From contig JBFOMG010000001.1 in the NCBI GenBank assembly GCA_040830725.1, positions 124,001 to 188,000 of the forward strand: a DNA stretch of 64,000 bases, in the 5' to 3' direction. This DNA comes from JAWKWH01 sp040830725 (GTDB lineage Bacteria; Pseudomonadota; Alphaproteobacteria; Rhizobiales; Rhizobiaceae). Positions 17,888 through 25,891 of this stretch are shown here, piece by piece (the stretch's first letter is position 1; every line of letters starts with the position of its first letter). The notes below the pieces were generated by a model. It saw only the letters and a list, made by a program, of their open reading frames with translations. It was not told the origin of the DNA and did no database searches. Both the position numbers and the translations under genes were made by a program.

Positions 17888-18112
17888 TTACTCGGCGGTT
17901 TCAGACTCGGTGTCCTCAATCGCGCCCGTGGTCAACTCGTCAACTTTCACTTCCTCGGTGACAGCGCTGTGTGCTGTCGACATTGGCGTTTCGGTTTCCT
18001 CAAGTGAGGCAACCGACATGGTTTTATACTCAGCCGACTTCATGAACTCGCAGGCGCCTGCGGACGTGGCTGCAAACGCAATTACGGTCATGCTGGCAAG
18101 GATCGTTTTCAT
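17888..18112 (-). CDS. Small predicted secreted acidic protein
   Basis: 74 aa with a clear signal peptide (MKTILASMTVIAFAATSAGA) and a short mature part starting CEFMKSAEYKTM that becomes Glu/Thr-rich at the C-terminus. The single Cys directly after the predicted cut lacks a proper lipobox (SAGAC), though lipid anchoring is possible. No domain is recognised. Its own terminator lies downstream, and the isolated location argues for an independent small transcript. Function unknown. Confidence 0.65.
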   Translation of the reverse strand: MKTILASMTVIAFAATSAGACEFMKSAEYKTMSVASLEETETPMSTAHSAVTEEVKVDELTTGAIEDTESETAE

Positions 18113-18213
18113 GAAATACTCCTTCCATTGGCGAGTGGAAGAAGTCTAGCACAGTCTCAAACCGAGGCCAGTAAACTTTATCTGACTGCTCGTTGCGAAG
18201 GTTTTATGCTGTT

Positions 18214-19341
18214 TCAGTCTGCTTGGGTAACCCGATATCCGGTGTTCCGCAGAAGCTCGACGATGCCTTCCTCTCCGGGCAAATGCAGCGCACCAACGGC
18301 GATGAACGCGCCGCCGGCCTGCAGGAACGGTTCGGCGTTCTCGACCATTCCGTGGTTACGGGTTGTGATCATCACGCGTTCAAATTCACCGTAACCTGCG
18401 GGATCATCGGTCGGCAAAATGGATTTGAACAGCGGCCAAACCATGCCGATTTCGCCGTCGAGGTAGAGCACAATCAGCGTCTCGAACATGTCATTGATGC
18501 GATCGCCGAGTTTCAGTGTCTGAACCAGACCCTGCAGGTGAAGATCCATTGGTAGTGAAGCCATCGCCTGCAGCTGGCTAACGCCCGTTTCCAAACCGGC
18601 AATCTCCTTGCCCAGTGCTTCGGCGTCATGGGCCAGTTTGGCGTCGAGGACCGACAATCCACCTTTTCGCCTGGCAAATTCACAAGCCGGGATCGAGATC
18701 GTCGCCGTCAGCAGCCAGGGTTGCATCTTTATGACGCTGCCGAGCGGAATGCCGCGTCCGTCGAGTGCTTCTGTGACGACTGCCAAATCCTCCGCTGACA
18801 ATAGGGTTCGCAGTGAATCGCTTCCCGGTAGCATCATCAGCTCTGGATGCGCCAACAAGGCCATCGCCGCCTTTCCTTCATCCAGAATGTCGGTTGTTTC
18901 GATGACGACGGTGTTTGCTTGCTCAAACGCTGTACGCGCCTCATCTGTCAGATCCGTAACCCGGTCGTCGGTCAGGTGCATGGTTCCAAAAAGAAAGGAT
19001 GGTTCGAGACCATCCTTTTCGATGCGCCACAGCAGGCCTTTACCGTTTAGCGTTCGGTCTGCCTCGTGTCTGATCAACTCGAATTTGGCCGGGTCGCTGC
19101 GTTCCAGTTCGGCTAGCAAGTTCTGTCCGGTACAGGCAGCTGCCTGATCTGCCCTGGCATGTGAACTGCCGACCAGCAGGAGGATGATGAATGAAAGCAC
19201 AAACAACAAGTTGGCCAGCGCGATCAACCCCAGCGCAACGCCCGATGCCTTGTCGGCAATTGTGATAATCCTTGCCATGACGCGTTTCATAGCTGGAAAT
19301 GACGGAGATTCCGTTAATTGGCCATGGTGAATTGTCGACAT
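18214..19341 (-). CDS. TraB/GumN family protein
   Basis: 375 aa from the ATG at 19341; an internal ATG at 19290 (MKRVMARI) is an alternative that places the hydrophobic segment (VALGLIALANLLFVLSFIIL) nearer the N-terminus. After this anchor or signal, the TraB/GumN domain begins at LLWRIEKDG with the GTMH motif (FLFGTMHLTDDRV) and ends with the second histidine motif GALHLPGEEGIVELLRNTGY. Members are thought to be metal-dependent proteases or related hydrolases in the envelope; function here is inferred from family only. It starts 2 bp after xerC ends, so the two are probably co-transcribed. Confidence 0.82.
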   Translation of the reverse strand: MSTIHHGQLTESPSFPAMKRVMARIITIADKASGVALGLIALANLLFVLSFIILLLVGSSHARADQAAACTGQNLLAELERSDPAKFELIRHEADRTLNGKGLLWRIEKDGLEPSFLFGTMHLTDDRVTDLTDEARTAFEQANTVVIETTDILDEGKAAMALLAHPELMMLPGSDSLRTLLSAEDLAVVTEALDGRGIPLGSVIKMQPWLLTATISIPACEFARRKGGLSVLDAKLAHDAEALGKEIAGLETGVSQLQAMASLPMDLHLQGLVQTLKLGDRINDMFETLIVLYLDGEIGMVWPLFKSILPTDDPAGYGEFERVMITTRNHGMVENAEPFLQAGGAFIAVGALHLPGEEGIVELLRNTGYRVTQAD

Positions 19342-19343
19342 CT

Positions 19344-20297
19344 CTATGCCCGAGGATGGGCGGAATCGTAGACCTCAAGCAGACGCGCGGTGTCAACGTC
19401 GGTATAAATCTGGGTGGTCGACAGACTTGCGTGACCGAGCAACTCCTGAATTGTACGCAGATCACCACCGCGACCCAACAAATGCGTGGCGAACGAATGC
19501 CGAAGTGCATGGGGTGTGGCGGTTTCCGGAAGGTTCAGCGCCGATCGTAATTTCTGCATGGCGCGCTGAATGATGGCCGGCTGCAAGGCGCCACCGCGCG
19601 CGCCACGGAACAGTTTTGCACCGGGATGCAGATCAAAAGGGCAAAGTCTGCGATATTCCAGAACAGCCTGTACCGCCACCGGCAATAGCGGCGCCAGTCT
19701 GGTCTTGCCGCCCTTGCCTGTGATCCGAATTGACTGGCAGTCAGCGGCAGCAATTTCTCTGGCATCCAGGCCAAGCGCTTCGGATATGCGTAACCCGGCA
19801 CCGTAGAGCAGTGTCAAGACAGCGACATTTCGAGCAGCGATCCAGGGTTCTTCTTCCAGCTGCGCGCTGGCAGATACGGTTTCGAGCGCGTCGGCTGCGG
19901 TCAGTGGTTTCGGCAGCGATTTGGGTTGCTTTGGTGCGCGAATTGCCGATGCTCCTGCTGCATTGGCCAATCCCTGCTTCTCAAGGTGGCGAATGAGCGA
20001 GCGAATGCCGGCCAGACCGCGGCCAAGTGTGCGGGTTCCGGCGCCGCCGTTGCGCCGGGCGGCCAGAAAAGCGCGAAAATCTGCCGGTCGCAGCTGGGCG
20101 AGGTCGCCGATTGCTGCGGGACGTCCAAGATGGTCTGTCAGGAAGTTGAGAAACTGGCGGCTATCCCGCTCATAGGCCTCTACCGTGAGCGTCGCCAGCC
20201 TGCGCTCATCGGACAGTGAGGCAAGCCATGCGTCTCGCGCGGCGGCGAGTTTCGGTGTCATGTAGACCAACAATTTCTCAGTGCCGCTCTTAGGCAA
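19344..20297 (-). CDS. xerC: Tyrosine recombinase XerC
   Basis: 317 aa site-specific recombinase for resolving chromosome dimers at dif with XerD. N-terminal SAM-like core-binding domain (WLASLSDERRLATLTVEAYERD), C-terminal catalytic domain with the R-K-H-R-H-Y set: Arg in GLRISEALGL, Lys in GKGGKTRLAP, HALRHSFATHLL, and LGHASLSTTQIYTDVD containing the nucleophilic Tyr. Length and motifs favour Xer over phage integrases; XerC versus XerD is by overall similarity. Divergent from rimM across about 120 bp. Confidence 0.9.
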   Translation of the reverse strand: MPKSGTEKLLVYMTPKLAAARDAWLASLSDERRLATLTVEAYERDSRQFLNFLTDHLGRPAAIGDLAQLRPADFRAFLAARRNGGAGTRTLGRGLAGIRSLIRHLEKQGLANAAGASAIRAPKQPKSLPKPLTAADALETVSASAQLEEEPWIAARNVAVLTLLYGAGLRISEALGLDAREIAAADCQSIRITGKGGKTRLAPLLPVAVQAVLEYRRLCPFDLHPGAKLFRGARGGALQPAIIQRAMQKLRSALNLPETATPHALRHSFATHLLGRGGDLRTIQELLGHASLSTTQIYTDVDTARLLEVYDSAHPRA

Positions 20298-20416
20298 AGG
20301 TCTGTTCCTTGCGCTTACTTCACCAATTTAGTGTCGATCGGTTACGGAGCCGTTGACGGCTGTTTGTCTGCAAAATTCGTTGCGGTAGGCGATCCCCGGC
20401 GCTATTCCGCCTGACA

Positions 20417-20983
20417 ATGAGCAAAACAAGATCGTCAGATCAGGACAAATCACATGCCTGCAAGGTGGTTCTCGGTGTCGGCGGCGCCCCGCATGGCATC
20501 AAGGGCGAATTGCGCATCAAGACGTTTACTGATGATCCGCTGGCGATCGGAAATTATGGACCGCTGACTGGCTCCGACGGGAAAAGCTATGAGGTCACAT
20601 CGGTACGCCCGGCCAAGAATGTCGTGGTTGCGCGACTGAGGGGTGTGACCAGCCGCGAAGCTGCTGAAGCACTTAACGGTGTGGAGTTTTCCGTGTCACG
20701 CGAAGTGCTGGGTGATGACGAACTTGACGACGACGAGTTCTTTCATGCCGATCTGATTGGGCTGACCGCCATTGACGAAGACGCGAACCGATACGGAAAG
20801 GTCATGGCAGTTCACAATTTCGGAGGCGGTGACATGCTCGAACTGACGGATGGCGGACGCACAAGCGTTTTGATACCGTTTAGCGAAGCCGCTGTGCCAA
20901 TCATCGACATTGAAGGTGGTACCATAACTGTCGAACCCGTTGCGGCAGGTCTGGTTGACGATCCCGAAGAAGGTCGGCAATGA
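20417..20983 (+). CDS. rimM: Ribosome maturation factor RimM
   Basis: 188 aa; binds S19 and assists 30S head maturation. N-terminal RimM domain (VVLGVGGAPHGIKGELRIKTFT) and C-terminal PRC-barrel (FFHADLIGLTAIDEDANRYG onward to VLIPFSEAAVPIID). Overlaps trmD by 4 bp (ATGA), the usual coupling. The typical upstream neighbour rpsP is absent; xerC lies divergently instead. A short palindrome AGCCGT-TG-ACGGCT (20348-20361) lies in the leader, meaning unknown. Confidence 0.95.
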   Translation: MSKTRSSDQDKSHACKVVLGVGGAPHGIKGELRIKTFTDDPLAIGNYGPLTGSDGKSYEVTSVRPAKNVVVARLRGVTSREAAEALNGVEFSVSREVLGDDELDDDEFFHADLIGLTAIDEDANRYGKVMAVHNFGGGDMLELTDGGRTSVLIPFSEAAVPIIDIEGGTITVEPVAAGLVDDPEEGRQ

Positions 20984-21672
20984 GCTTCGCAGCAACCATC
21001 CTGACACTCTATCCGGAAATGTTTCCCGGTCCGCTAGGCGTTTCGCTCGCAGGAAATGCGCTGCAGCGGGGCGACTGGTCCCTTGAAACTGTGCAGATCA
21101 GGGATTTCGGCGTTGGCAAACATGCAAGTATTGACGATACGCCAGCGGGTGGCGGTGCCGGAATGGTCATGCGGGCAGACGTGCTTGCCGGCGCAATCGA
21201 CGCATCAACCCGGCAGGATGATCCGCGGCCGAAACTGATGATGAGCCCACGTGGCAAACCGTTGACGCAGGCAAGGGTGCGCGATTTGGCGGCTGGTCCC
21301 GGCGCGATCATTGTCTGTGGGCGTTTTGAAGGCGTTGATCAGCGTGTCATCGATGCCCGCGGGCTTGAGGAGGTTTCAGTCGGAGATTATGTATTGTCGG
21401 GCGGTGAGCCTGCAGCGCTTGTGTTGCTTGATGCCATTGTGCGCCTTCTGCCCGGCGTGATGGGTAATGAAGATTCCGGTACGGACGAAAGTTTCGAAAA
21501 CGGCCTGTTGGAACATCCGCACTACACGCGGCCACAGGATTTTGAAGGGTTGACTATTCCCGAAGTGCTGACCTCTGGAAATCACAGAAAAATAGCCGAA
21601 TGGCGGCGGGCAGAGGCCGAAAAACTGACCGCCGAAAGACGGCCGGACTTGAAGCGACAAAGGGAGCGATAG
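20980..21672 (+). CDS. trmD: tRNA (guanine37-N1)-methyltransferase TrmD
   Basis: 230 aa SPOUT-fold methyltransferase; forms m1G37 in tRNAs reading CNN codons and so prevents +1 frameshifts. Family segments: AATILTLYPEMFPGPLG, GGGAGMVMRADVL, and the trefoil-knot SAM site VGDYVLSGGEPAALVLLDA. Starts inside the rimM stop codon (ATGA). The next gene is broken, and the usual partner rplS is 1.1 kb downstream. Confidence 0.97.
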   Translation: MSFAATILTLYPEMFPGPLGVSLAGNALQRGDWSLETVQIRDFGVGKHASIDDTPAGGGAGMVMRADVLAGAIDASTRQDDPRPKLMMSPRGKPLTQARVRDLAAGPGAIIVCGRFEGVDQRVIDARGLEEVSVGDYVLSGGEPAALVLLDAIVRLLPGVMGNEDSGTDESFENGLLEHPHYTRPQDFEGLTIPEVLTSGNHRKIAEWRRAEAEKLTAERRPDLKRQRER

Positions 21673-21676
21673 CGGA

Positions 21677-22186
21677 ATGCTGACGCCGCGCATTGGAAGC
21701 AGCGACATCAAGCTTGTACTGGCAAAGGAACAAGATAAGTCCGAAATTCTAACAATGTTGTTGGCGTATCTATCTGAAATGCATGAGATTTTGGGACTCA
21801 GCGACAAAGAGATTCTTGCGCTTGGTGATTAACCTTGGTTTGACGCCTATTGGACTGAGACAGACCGATGGCCATTTTTCTTTGAAGTTGCCGATGTTCG
21901 AACGGGATTTTCATTCGTTCGAAGAACATCATGCAAGGTAATGGAAGTTTCGGAATTTTATATCGTCCCCGAGTTCCGACATTTAGGTGTTGGTTTTCTA
22001 GCTGCACAATCGCTATTTCATTGCTTCGGCGGAAAGTGGCAAATTTCCGTATTCCATAAAAACATTGCCGCCGATTCATTCTGGTCTCAAACGATTGGTC
22101 GAATCTTGGAAATTGATCATGTTAAATCCACGCTGCGGGATGACAAGCGCGTCTATGAATTTGCTACTAGCGGTACTGGCTTATGA
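21677..22186 (+). pseudogene. GNAT acetyltransferase gene interrupted by one in-frame stop
   Basis: Reading from the ATG at 21677 gives one continuous 170-codon frame, broken only by TAA at 21830-21832 (codon 52). The stop lies in LALGD-stop-PWFDAYWTE, where related GNAT proteins have an aromatic residue, so a TAT/TAC to TAA change explains it. After the stop the acetyl-CoA region is intact (VSEFYIVPEFRHLGVGF) through to a normal TGA. Its base composition is visibly more AT-rich than trmD or rplS, suggesting acquisition or decay. No frameshift is needed. Alternatives: a sequencing error, or a short 51-aa product. Confidence 0.82.
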
Positions 22187-22198
22187 TCTTTCGCTAAG

Positions 22199-22567
22199 AT
22201 GGAGGCCTCAAGGATGATAACCCTGTTAAGGCTGGAAGGCTTGGCCATCGCGCTCGCCGCATTGGTTGCCTATCACCTCTCCGGCTCAAGCTGGTGGTTG
22301 TTCGCCATATTAATTCTCGTACCCGACCTTTCGTTTGCGGCGTATAAGGCGGGTCCGGTTGCCGGAGCATACGCTTATAATGCTTTGCACAGCTGGATCG
22401 GACCTGCCGTCCTGATCGGCGGCGCCTTGCTTTTCGGATGGCCCCAAATTCTGGCGATCGGACTGATCTGGGCTGTCCACATCGGCGGTGACAGGGCGCT
22501 TGGATATGGGTTGAAGCATTTGAGCGGATTTCGCGATACCCATTTGGGCCGGATCGGAAAGGATTGA
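22199..22567 (+). CDS. DUF4260 family membrane protein
   Basis: 122 aa, strongly hydrophobic, with about four membrane-spanning stretches (LLRLEGLAIALAALVAYHL, WWLFAILILVPDLSFAAY, AVLIGGALLFGWPQILAIGL and flanks). The conserved VPDLSFAAYKAGPVAGAYAY and WAVHIGGDRALGYGLK segments match the DUF4260 family as I recall it. No biochemical role is known. It lies just after the broken acetyltransferase gene, in an accessory patch between trmD and rplS. Confidence 0.78.
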   Translation: MEASRMITLLRLEGLAIALAALVAYHLSGSSWWLFAILILVPDLSFAAYKAGPVAGAYAYNALHSWIGPAVLIGGALLFGWPQILAIGLIWAVHIGGDRALGYGLKHLSGFRDTHLGRIGKD

Positions 22568-22771
22568 TGGTGGCCGCAAGGGGTGACAAACCCTGTCAAC
22601 TGGTGTATGTGCCCGCCAAAACCGGATGAACCGGTTCAATTCAAAGCAACAGATGCGTGCATCCGCCATGCCGGAGATACAAAATTCCGGCCCTTGAACG
22701 CGGTTCCCGGCACCGGGTCAACTTCGCAAGGCAGGCGCTCTGACGGTCAAAAGAACAAGGAAAATTGACCG
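22568..22771 (+). promoter_or_regulatory. Leader region upstream of rplS
   Basis: 204 bp between the DUF4260 gene and rplS. It contains CCCGG-CA-CCGGG (22706-22717), a short hairpin about 55 bp before the ATG, and an AACCGG repeat near 22620-22636. Because a broken gene lies upstream, rplS probably has its own promoter here. A 61-codon open frame spans the region but has no features of a gene. Confidence 0.3.
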
Positions 22772-23341
22772 ATGGATATCATTCGTCAGCTTGAGGCCGA
22801 GCAGGCCGAAAAAATCAACGCCAAACGCACCCTGCCTGATTTCTCACCAGGCGACACAGTTCGCGTGCAAGTTCGTGTTACTGAAGGAACCCGGACCCGT
22901 GTGCAGGCTTATGAAGGTGTCTGCATCGCGCGTTCAGGCGCCGGATTGAACGAAAATTTCACCGTTCGCAAGATTTCTTACGGCGAAGGCGTTGAACGTG
23001 TGTTTCCCATGTACTCGCCGCTGGTCGAAGGTGTGGAAGTGGTTCGCAGGGGCAAGGTGCGCCGCGCCAAGCTTTACTATCTTCGCGATCGTCGCGGTAA
23101 ATCCGCGCGCATCACCGAAAATACCGGTTCGCGCGCCAGGAAGCTGAATGAAGCTGAACGTCAGGCACTTGCCAATGAGAAAGCGCGTATCGAGGCCGAG
23201 AAGATAGCCGCCGCTGAGGCGCTGGCCGCTGAAAAGGCTGCAGAAGAAGCCGCAGCAAAAGCAGCTGAGGCGGAAGCCGCGCAGGCTGAGGCAAGTGCAG
23301 CTGAGGATGACGCGTCCTCAGAAGGTACCGACAAATCATAA
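22772..23341 (+). CDS. rplS: 50S ribosomal protein L19 with long C-terminal tail
   Basis: 189 aa, compared with about 115 in E. coli. Residues 1-120 are the conserved L19 fold at the 30S-50S interface (FSPGDTVRVQVRVTEGTRTR, RKISYGEGVERVFP, RAKLYYLRDRRGKSARI). From about residue 125 an Ala/Glu/Lys-rich tail (EKARIEAEKIAAAEALAAEK and onward) follows, predicted to be helical and ending acidic (EDDASSEGTDKS). Such tails are typical of alphaproteobacterial L19. Followed by a strong terminator at 23399. Confidence 0.97.
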   Translation: MDIIRQLEAEQAEKINAKRTLPDFSPGDTVRVQVRVTEGTRTRVQAYEGVCIARSGAGLNENFTVRKISYGEGVERVFPMYSPLVEGVEVVRRGKVRRAKLYYLRDRRGKSARITENTGSRARKLNEAERQALANEKARIEAEKIAAAEALAAEKAAEEAAAKAAEAEAAQAEASAAEDDASSEGTDKS

Positions 23342-23398
23342 CCGCTTGAAAAATCAGGCGGTCATTGGCCGCCACGGAATTCGATGGAATTTCAGGAA

Positions 23399-23424
23399 GC
23401 GCGGCTCGGAGCCGCGCTTTTTGT
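23399..23424 (+). terminator. Rho-independent terminator of rplS
   Basis: Stem GCGCGGC (23399-23405) and GCCGCGC (23411-23417), extendable by two more pairs, followed at once by TTTTTGTTTG. A second, weaker GC-rich hairpin precedes it (GGCGG 23358-23362 with CCGCC 23370-23374). Ends the rplS transcript ahead of rtcB. Confidence 0.85.
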
Positions 23425-23461
23425 TTGTGTGTGTTCTCCGCAGCATAAAGAGGAGACCAAA

Positions 23462-24841
23462 ATGATTACCGGCAAGGACCTGATTGACGCCGGGCACAAG
23501 CCGGGCAAGTGGTTTGTCGTGGCGCTTGAAAGGGCCAACAGCGCTCTCTCTGAAGGTGCGAGCCATGAGCAGGCACTCGCGCTTGCTGCGGAATTCGCAC
23601 CGCCGCCGGTTATCGAACTTGACCGTGTCGGCTCGAAGCCGCTGCATCTGAACATCGACGCGGAGACAGAAGAGGAAGACCAAAACATCGCATCGGTGCG
23701 GCACTCGATGGAGCGTTTGCTGCGCACACCCGTGGTCAAATCCGGAGCGGTAATGCCGGATGCCTGCCCGGCAGGTCCGGACGGGACCATTCCTGTCGGC
23801 GGCATCGTCGCTTCTTCGGAGATCCATCCGGGAATGCATTCGGCTGATATCTGCTGTTCGATGGCGATTACCCGATTTGGCAAGGCGGACCCGAAGAAAC
23901 TGCTCGATATGGTGCAGGCGGTGACACATTTCGGACCGGCGAATCGAAAAAATCCGGTCCCGCTGCCGGCTGCGATCGGACAGGCGGTTGATGGCAACAA
24001 GTTTCTGCGGGAGCACGGTGACATTGCCCAGCGTCATTTCGCGACGCAAGGTGACGGCAACCATTTTGCCTATGTCGGACAGTCGAAAGCAACTGGCGAG
24101 ACCATTTTGGTCACGCATCATGGGTCGCGCGGCCTTGGCGCCAGATTATACAGTGCCGGGATGAAGCTCGCGGACCGCTACCGCCGTGAACTGTCGCCGG
24201 AGACGCAGAAGCAGAATGCATGGATTCCGGCCGACAGCGCGGACGGCGAGGCCTATTGGGACGCACTGCAGATTGTACGTGATTGGACCAAGGCCAACCA
24301 CTTTGCCATTCACGATCTGGTCGCCGAACTGTCAGATGAAGCCGCATCAGACCGTTTCTGGAACGAGCATAATTTCGTTTTCAGGAAGCAGGACGGTCTG
24401 TTCTACCATGCCAAGGGCGCCACCCCGGCGTTTGATGGCTGGGCGGATGATGCCACGGACCTTACAATTATCCCGCTCAACATGGCCGAGCCGGTGCTGA
24501 TCGTGCGCGGTAAAGATGCTGGCCATGGTCTTGGTTTTTCGCCGCATGGGGCAGGGCGGAATATGTCGCGAACCGCCCACAAGCGAAGGCTTGGTGACCG
24601 GCCGGAATTGGATGTCTTTGCCGAAGAAACTGCCGAGATTGATGCGCGTTTCTTTTCCGGTGAGATCGACGTATCCGAACTTCCGTCGGCCTACAAGAAT
24701 GCCGCTGCAGTGCGGGGTCAGATAGAAAAATATGACCTGGCCGAGATTGTCGATGAAGTGTTGCCGTACGGCAGCATCATGGCCGGCGACTGGGAGCGCA
24801 ACGCACCGTGGCGGAAAAAACGCGAAAAGAAAAAGACATAA
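23462..24841 (+). CDS. rtcB: RtcB family RNA ligase
   Basis: RtcB-type 3'-phosphate/5'-hydroxyl RNA ligase, 459 aa from the ATG at 23462 (GAGGAG 8 bp upstream; an ATG at 23384 lies inside the preceding terminator). Mn/GTP-site residues are in place: Cys in SADICCSM, His in GDGNHF, His in HHGSRGLG, and the guanylated His in HGAGRNMSR. The usual GCGM is CCSM here and the second loop is GDGNHF, marking a subfamily distinct from the archetype. No archease or prfH gene is adjacent, so its RNA target (repair or tRNA) is unknown. Confidence 0.9.
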   Translation: MITGKDLIDAGHKPGKWFVVALERANSALSEGASHEQALALAAEFAPPPVIELDRVGSKPLHLNIDAETEEEDQNIASVRHSMERLLRTPVVKSGAVMPDACPAGPDGTIPVGGIVASSEIHPGMHSADICCSMAITRFGKADPKKLLDMVQAVTHFGPANRKNPVPLPAAIGQAVDGNKFLREHGDIAQRHFATQGDGNHFAYVGQSKATGETILVTHHGSRGLGARLYSAGMKLADRYRRELSPETQKQNAWIPADSADGEAYWDALQIVRDWTKANHFAIHDLVAELSDEAASDRFWNEHNFVFRKQDGLFYHAKGATPAFDGWADDATDLTIIPLNMAEPVLIVRGKDAGHGLGFSPHGAGRNMSRTAHKRRLGDRPELDVFAEETAEIDARFFSGEIDVSELPSAYKNAAAVRGQIEKYDLAEIVDEVLPYGSIMAGDWERNAPWRKKREKKKT

Positions 24842-25048
24842 CGGTCATGCATGAGGCCCATATCGCTCTGGTTGGGTGAAGATGCCTCTATGCACGGCTG
24901 GTTCTCTCCCTGATTTGGCTAAATTTTAGCATGACTAAAGCTTGAGTATTGAAAACAGCGAATCCTTGATTGTTTGCCGATTCTGCCGCTGACAATTGCC
25001 GCCAACTTGTTTTAGGCTGACAGCAGTTAAGTTGGAGGAAATTTCGTC
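24842..25048. other. Intergenic region before amino acid ABC operon
   Basis: 207 bp without a gene. It contains a small dyad TTTAG-CATGA-CTAAA (24925-24939). The promoter of the downstream ABC operon should lie here, but no convincing -35/-10 pair was identified. GGAGG ends the region as the ribosome-binding site of the binding-protein gene. Confidence 0.35.
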
Positions 25049-25846
25049 ATGTCAAAGTTGAAAACTGCGCTAGCCCTTGTTGCAGCAATGCTAATCGCTC
25101 CCGCCGTTGCGGCCGCGCAATCATTGCCTGACCTTGGCGGCCGCGATGTCATTGTGGTGACCGAAAACGCCTATCCACCGCTGCAGTTCGTTGATCCGAA
25201 GACGGGCGATGCAATCGGCTGGGAATATGATGCGATGAACGAAATCGCCAAGCGGCTCAACTTCAACGTGGAGATCCAGAACACCTCATGGGATGCGATG
25301 ATCCAGGCGGTTTCCGACGGACAATATCACGTCGGTATGACCGGCATCACGATCAAGGAGGAGCGAAAAGAGAAGGTTGATTTTTCCGATGCCTATATGC
25401 GCTCGGAGATGTTCATGCTGGTTCGCGGCGATGAGGATCGGTTCACAAACGCATCGAGTTTCGCGTCGTTCGACGATGGGCTGGTCGGCGCGCAACCCGG
25501 TACCACGCCGTTTTATGTGGCGGTCTACGACATGCTTGATGGCAACGAACAGAACCCCCGTATCAAGTTGTTTGAGACGTTCGGTGCGACGGTTCAGGCG
25601 CTGAAGGCCGGGGATGTCGATGTCGTATTGACGGACGGGACGGCTGGCAACGGGTATGTCGAAGCTTCCGACGGCGGCTTGAAGATGATTGGCGATCCGC
25701 TCGGAACCGAAGACTTCGGCTTCATATTTCCCAAGGGATCCGATCTCGTCGAACCGATCAATGCGGCGATTGCGGCCATGAAGGCCGACGGTACGATCGA
25801 TGCTCTAAACAAGAAATGGTTCCTCGATTACAAATTCGGCCAATAG
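25049..25846 (+). CDS. Polar amino acid ABC transporter substrate-binding protein
   Basis: Periplasmic SBP_bac_3 (HisJ/GlnH-like) protein, 265 aa. Signal peptide MSKLKTALALVAAMLIAPAV with cleavage near AAAQS. Ligand-site landmarks: VTENAYPPLQFVDPKTGDAI at the N-terminal lobe, WDAMIQAVSDGQYHVGMTGI, the FSDAYMRSEMFML hinge, and PLGTEDFGFIFPKGS in the second lobe. Several acidic positions suggest a polar or cationic amino acid, but the ligand is not certain. The GGAGG site and ATG fit well. A strong hairpin separates it from the permease gene. Confidence 0.93.
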   Translation: MSKLKTALALVAAMLIAPAVAAAQSLPDLGGRDVIVVTENAYPPLQFVDPKTGDAIGWEYDAMNEIAKRLNFNVEIQNTSWDAMIQAVSDGQYHVGMTGITIKEERKEKVDFSDAYMRSEMFMLVRGDEDRFTNASSFASFDDGLVGAQPGTTPFYVAVYDMLDGNEQNPRIKLFETFGATVQALKAGDVDVVLTDGTAGNGYVEASDGGLKMIGDPLGTEDFGFIFPKGSDLVEPINAAIAAMKADGTIDALNKKWFLDYKFGQ

Positions 25847-25854
25847 GTCAGTCT

Positions 25855-25875
25855 GGCGCGGGGCTTTCCCGCGCC
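25855..25875 (+). other. Intercistronic mRNA hairpin between binding protein and permease
   Basis: Perfect 8-bp GC-rich stem GGCGCGGG (25855-25862) and CCCGCGCC (25868-25875) with loop GCTTT, and no T-run. Such hairpins after binding-protein genes of ABC operons stabilise the upstream message and lower permease expression. Role here is by analogy. Confidence 0.7.
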
Positions 25876-25891
25876 ATCCACGCGCTTTCAG

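Noticed and set aside
22583..22768. 61-codon frame upstream of rplS
   Set aside because: Low-complexity translation without domain; the region reads better as the rplS leader.
23384..23461. Upstream in-frame ATG as the start of rtcB
   Set aside because: It would place coding sequence through the strong rplS terminator; the ATG at 23462 has a good GAGGAG site and a typical N-terminus.
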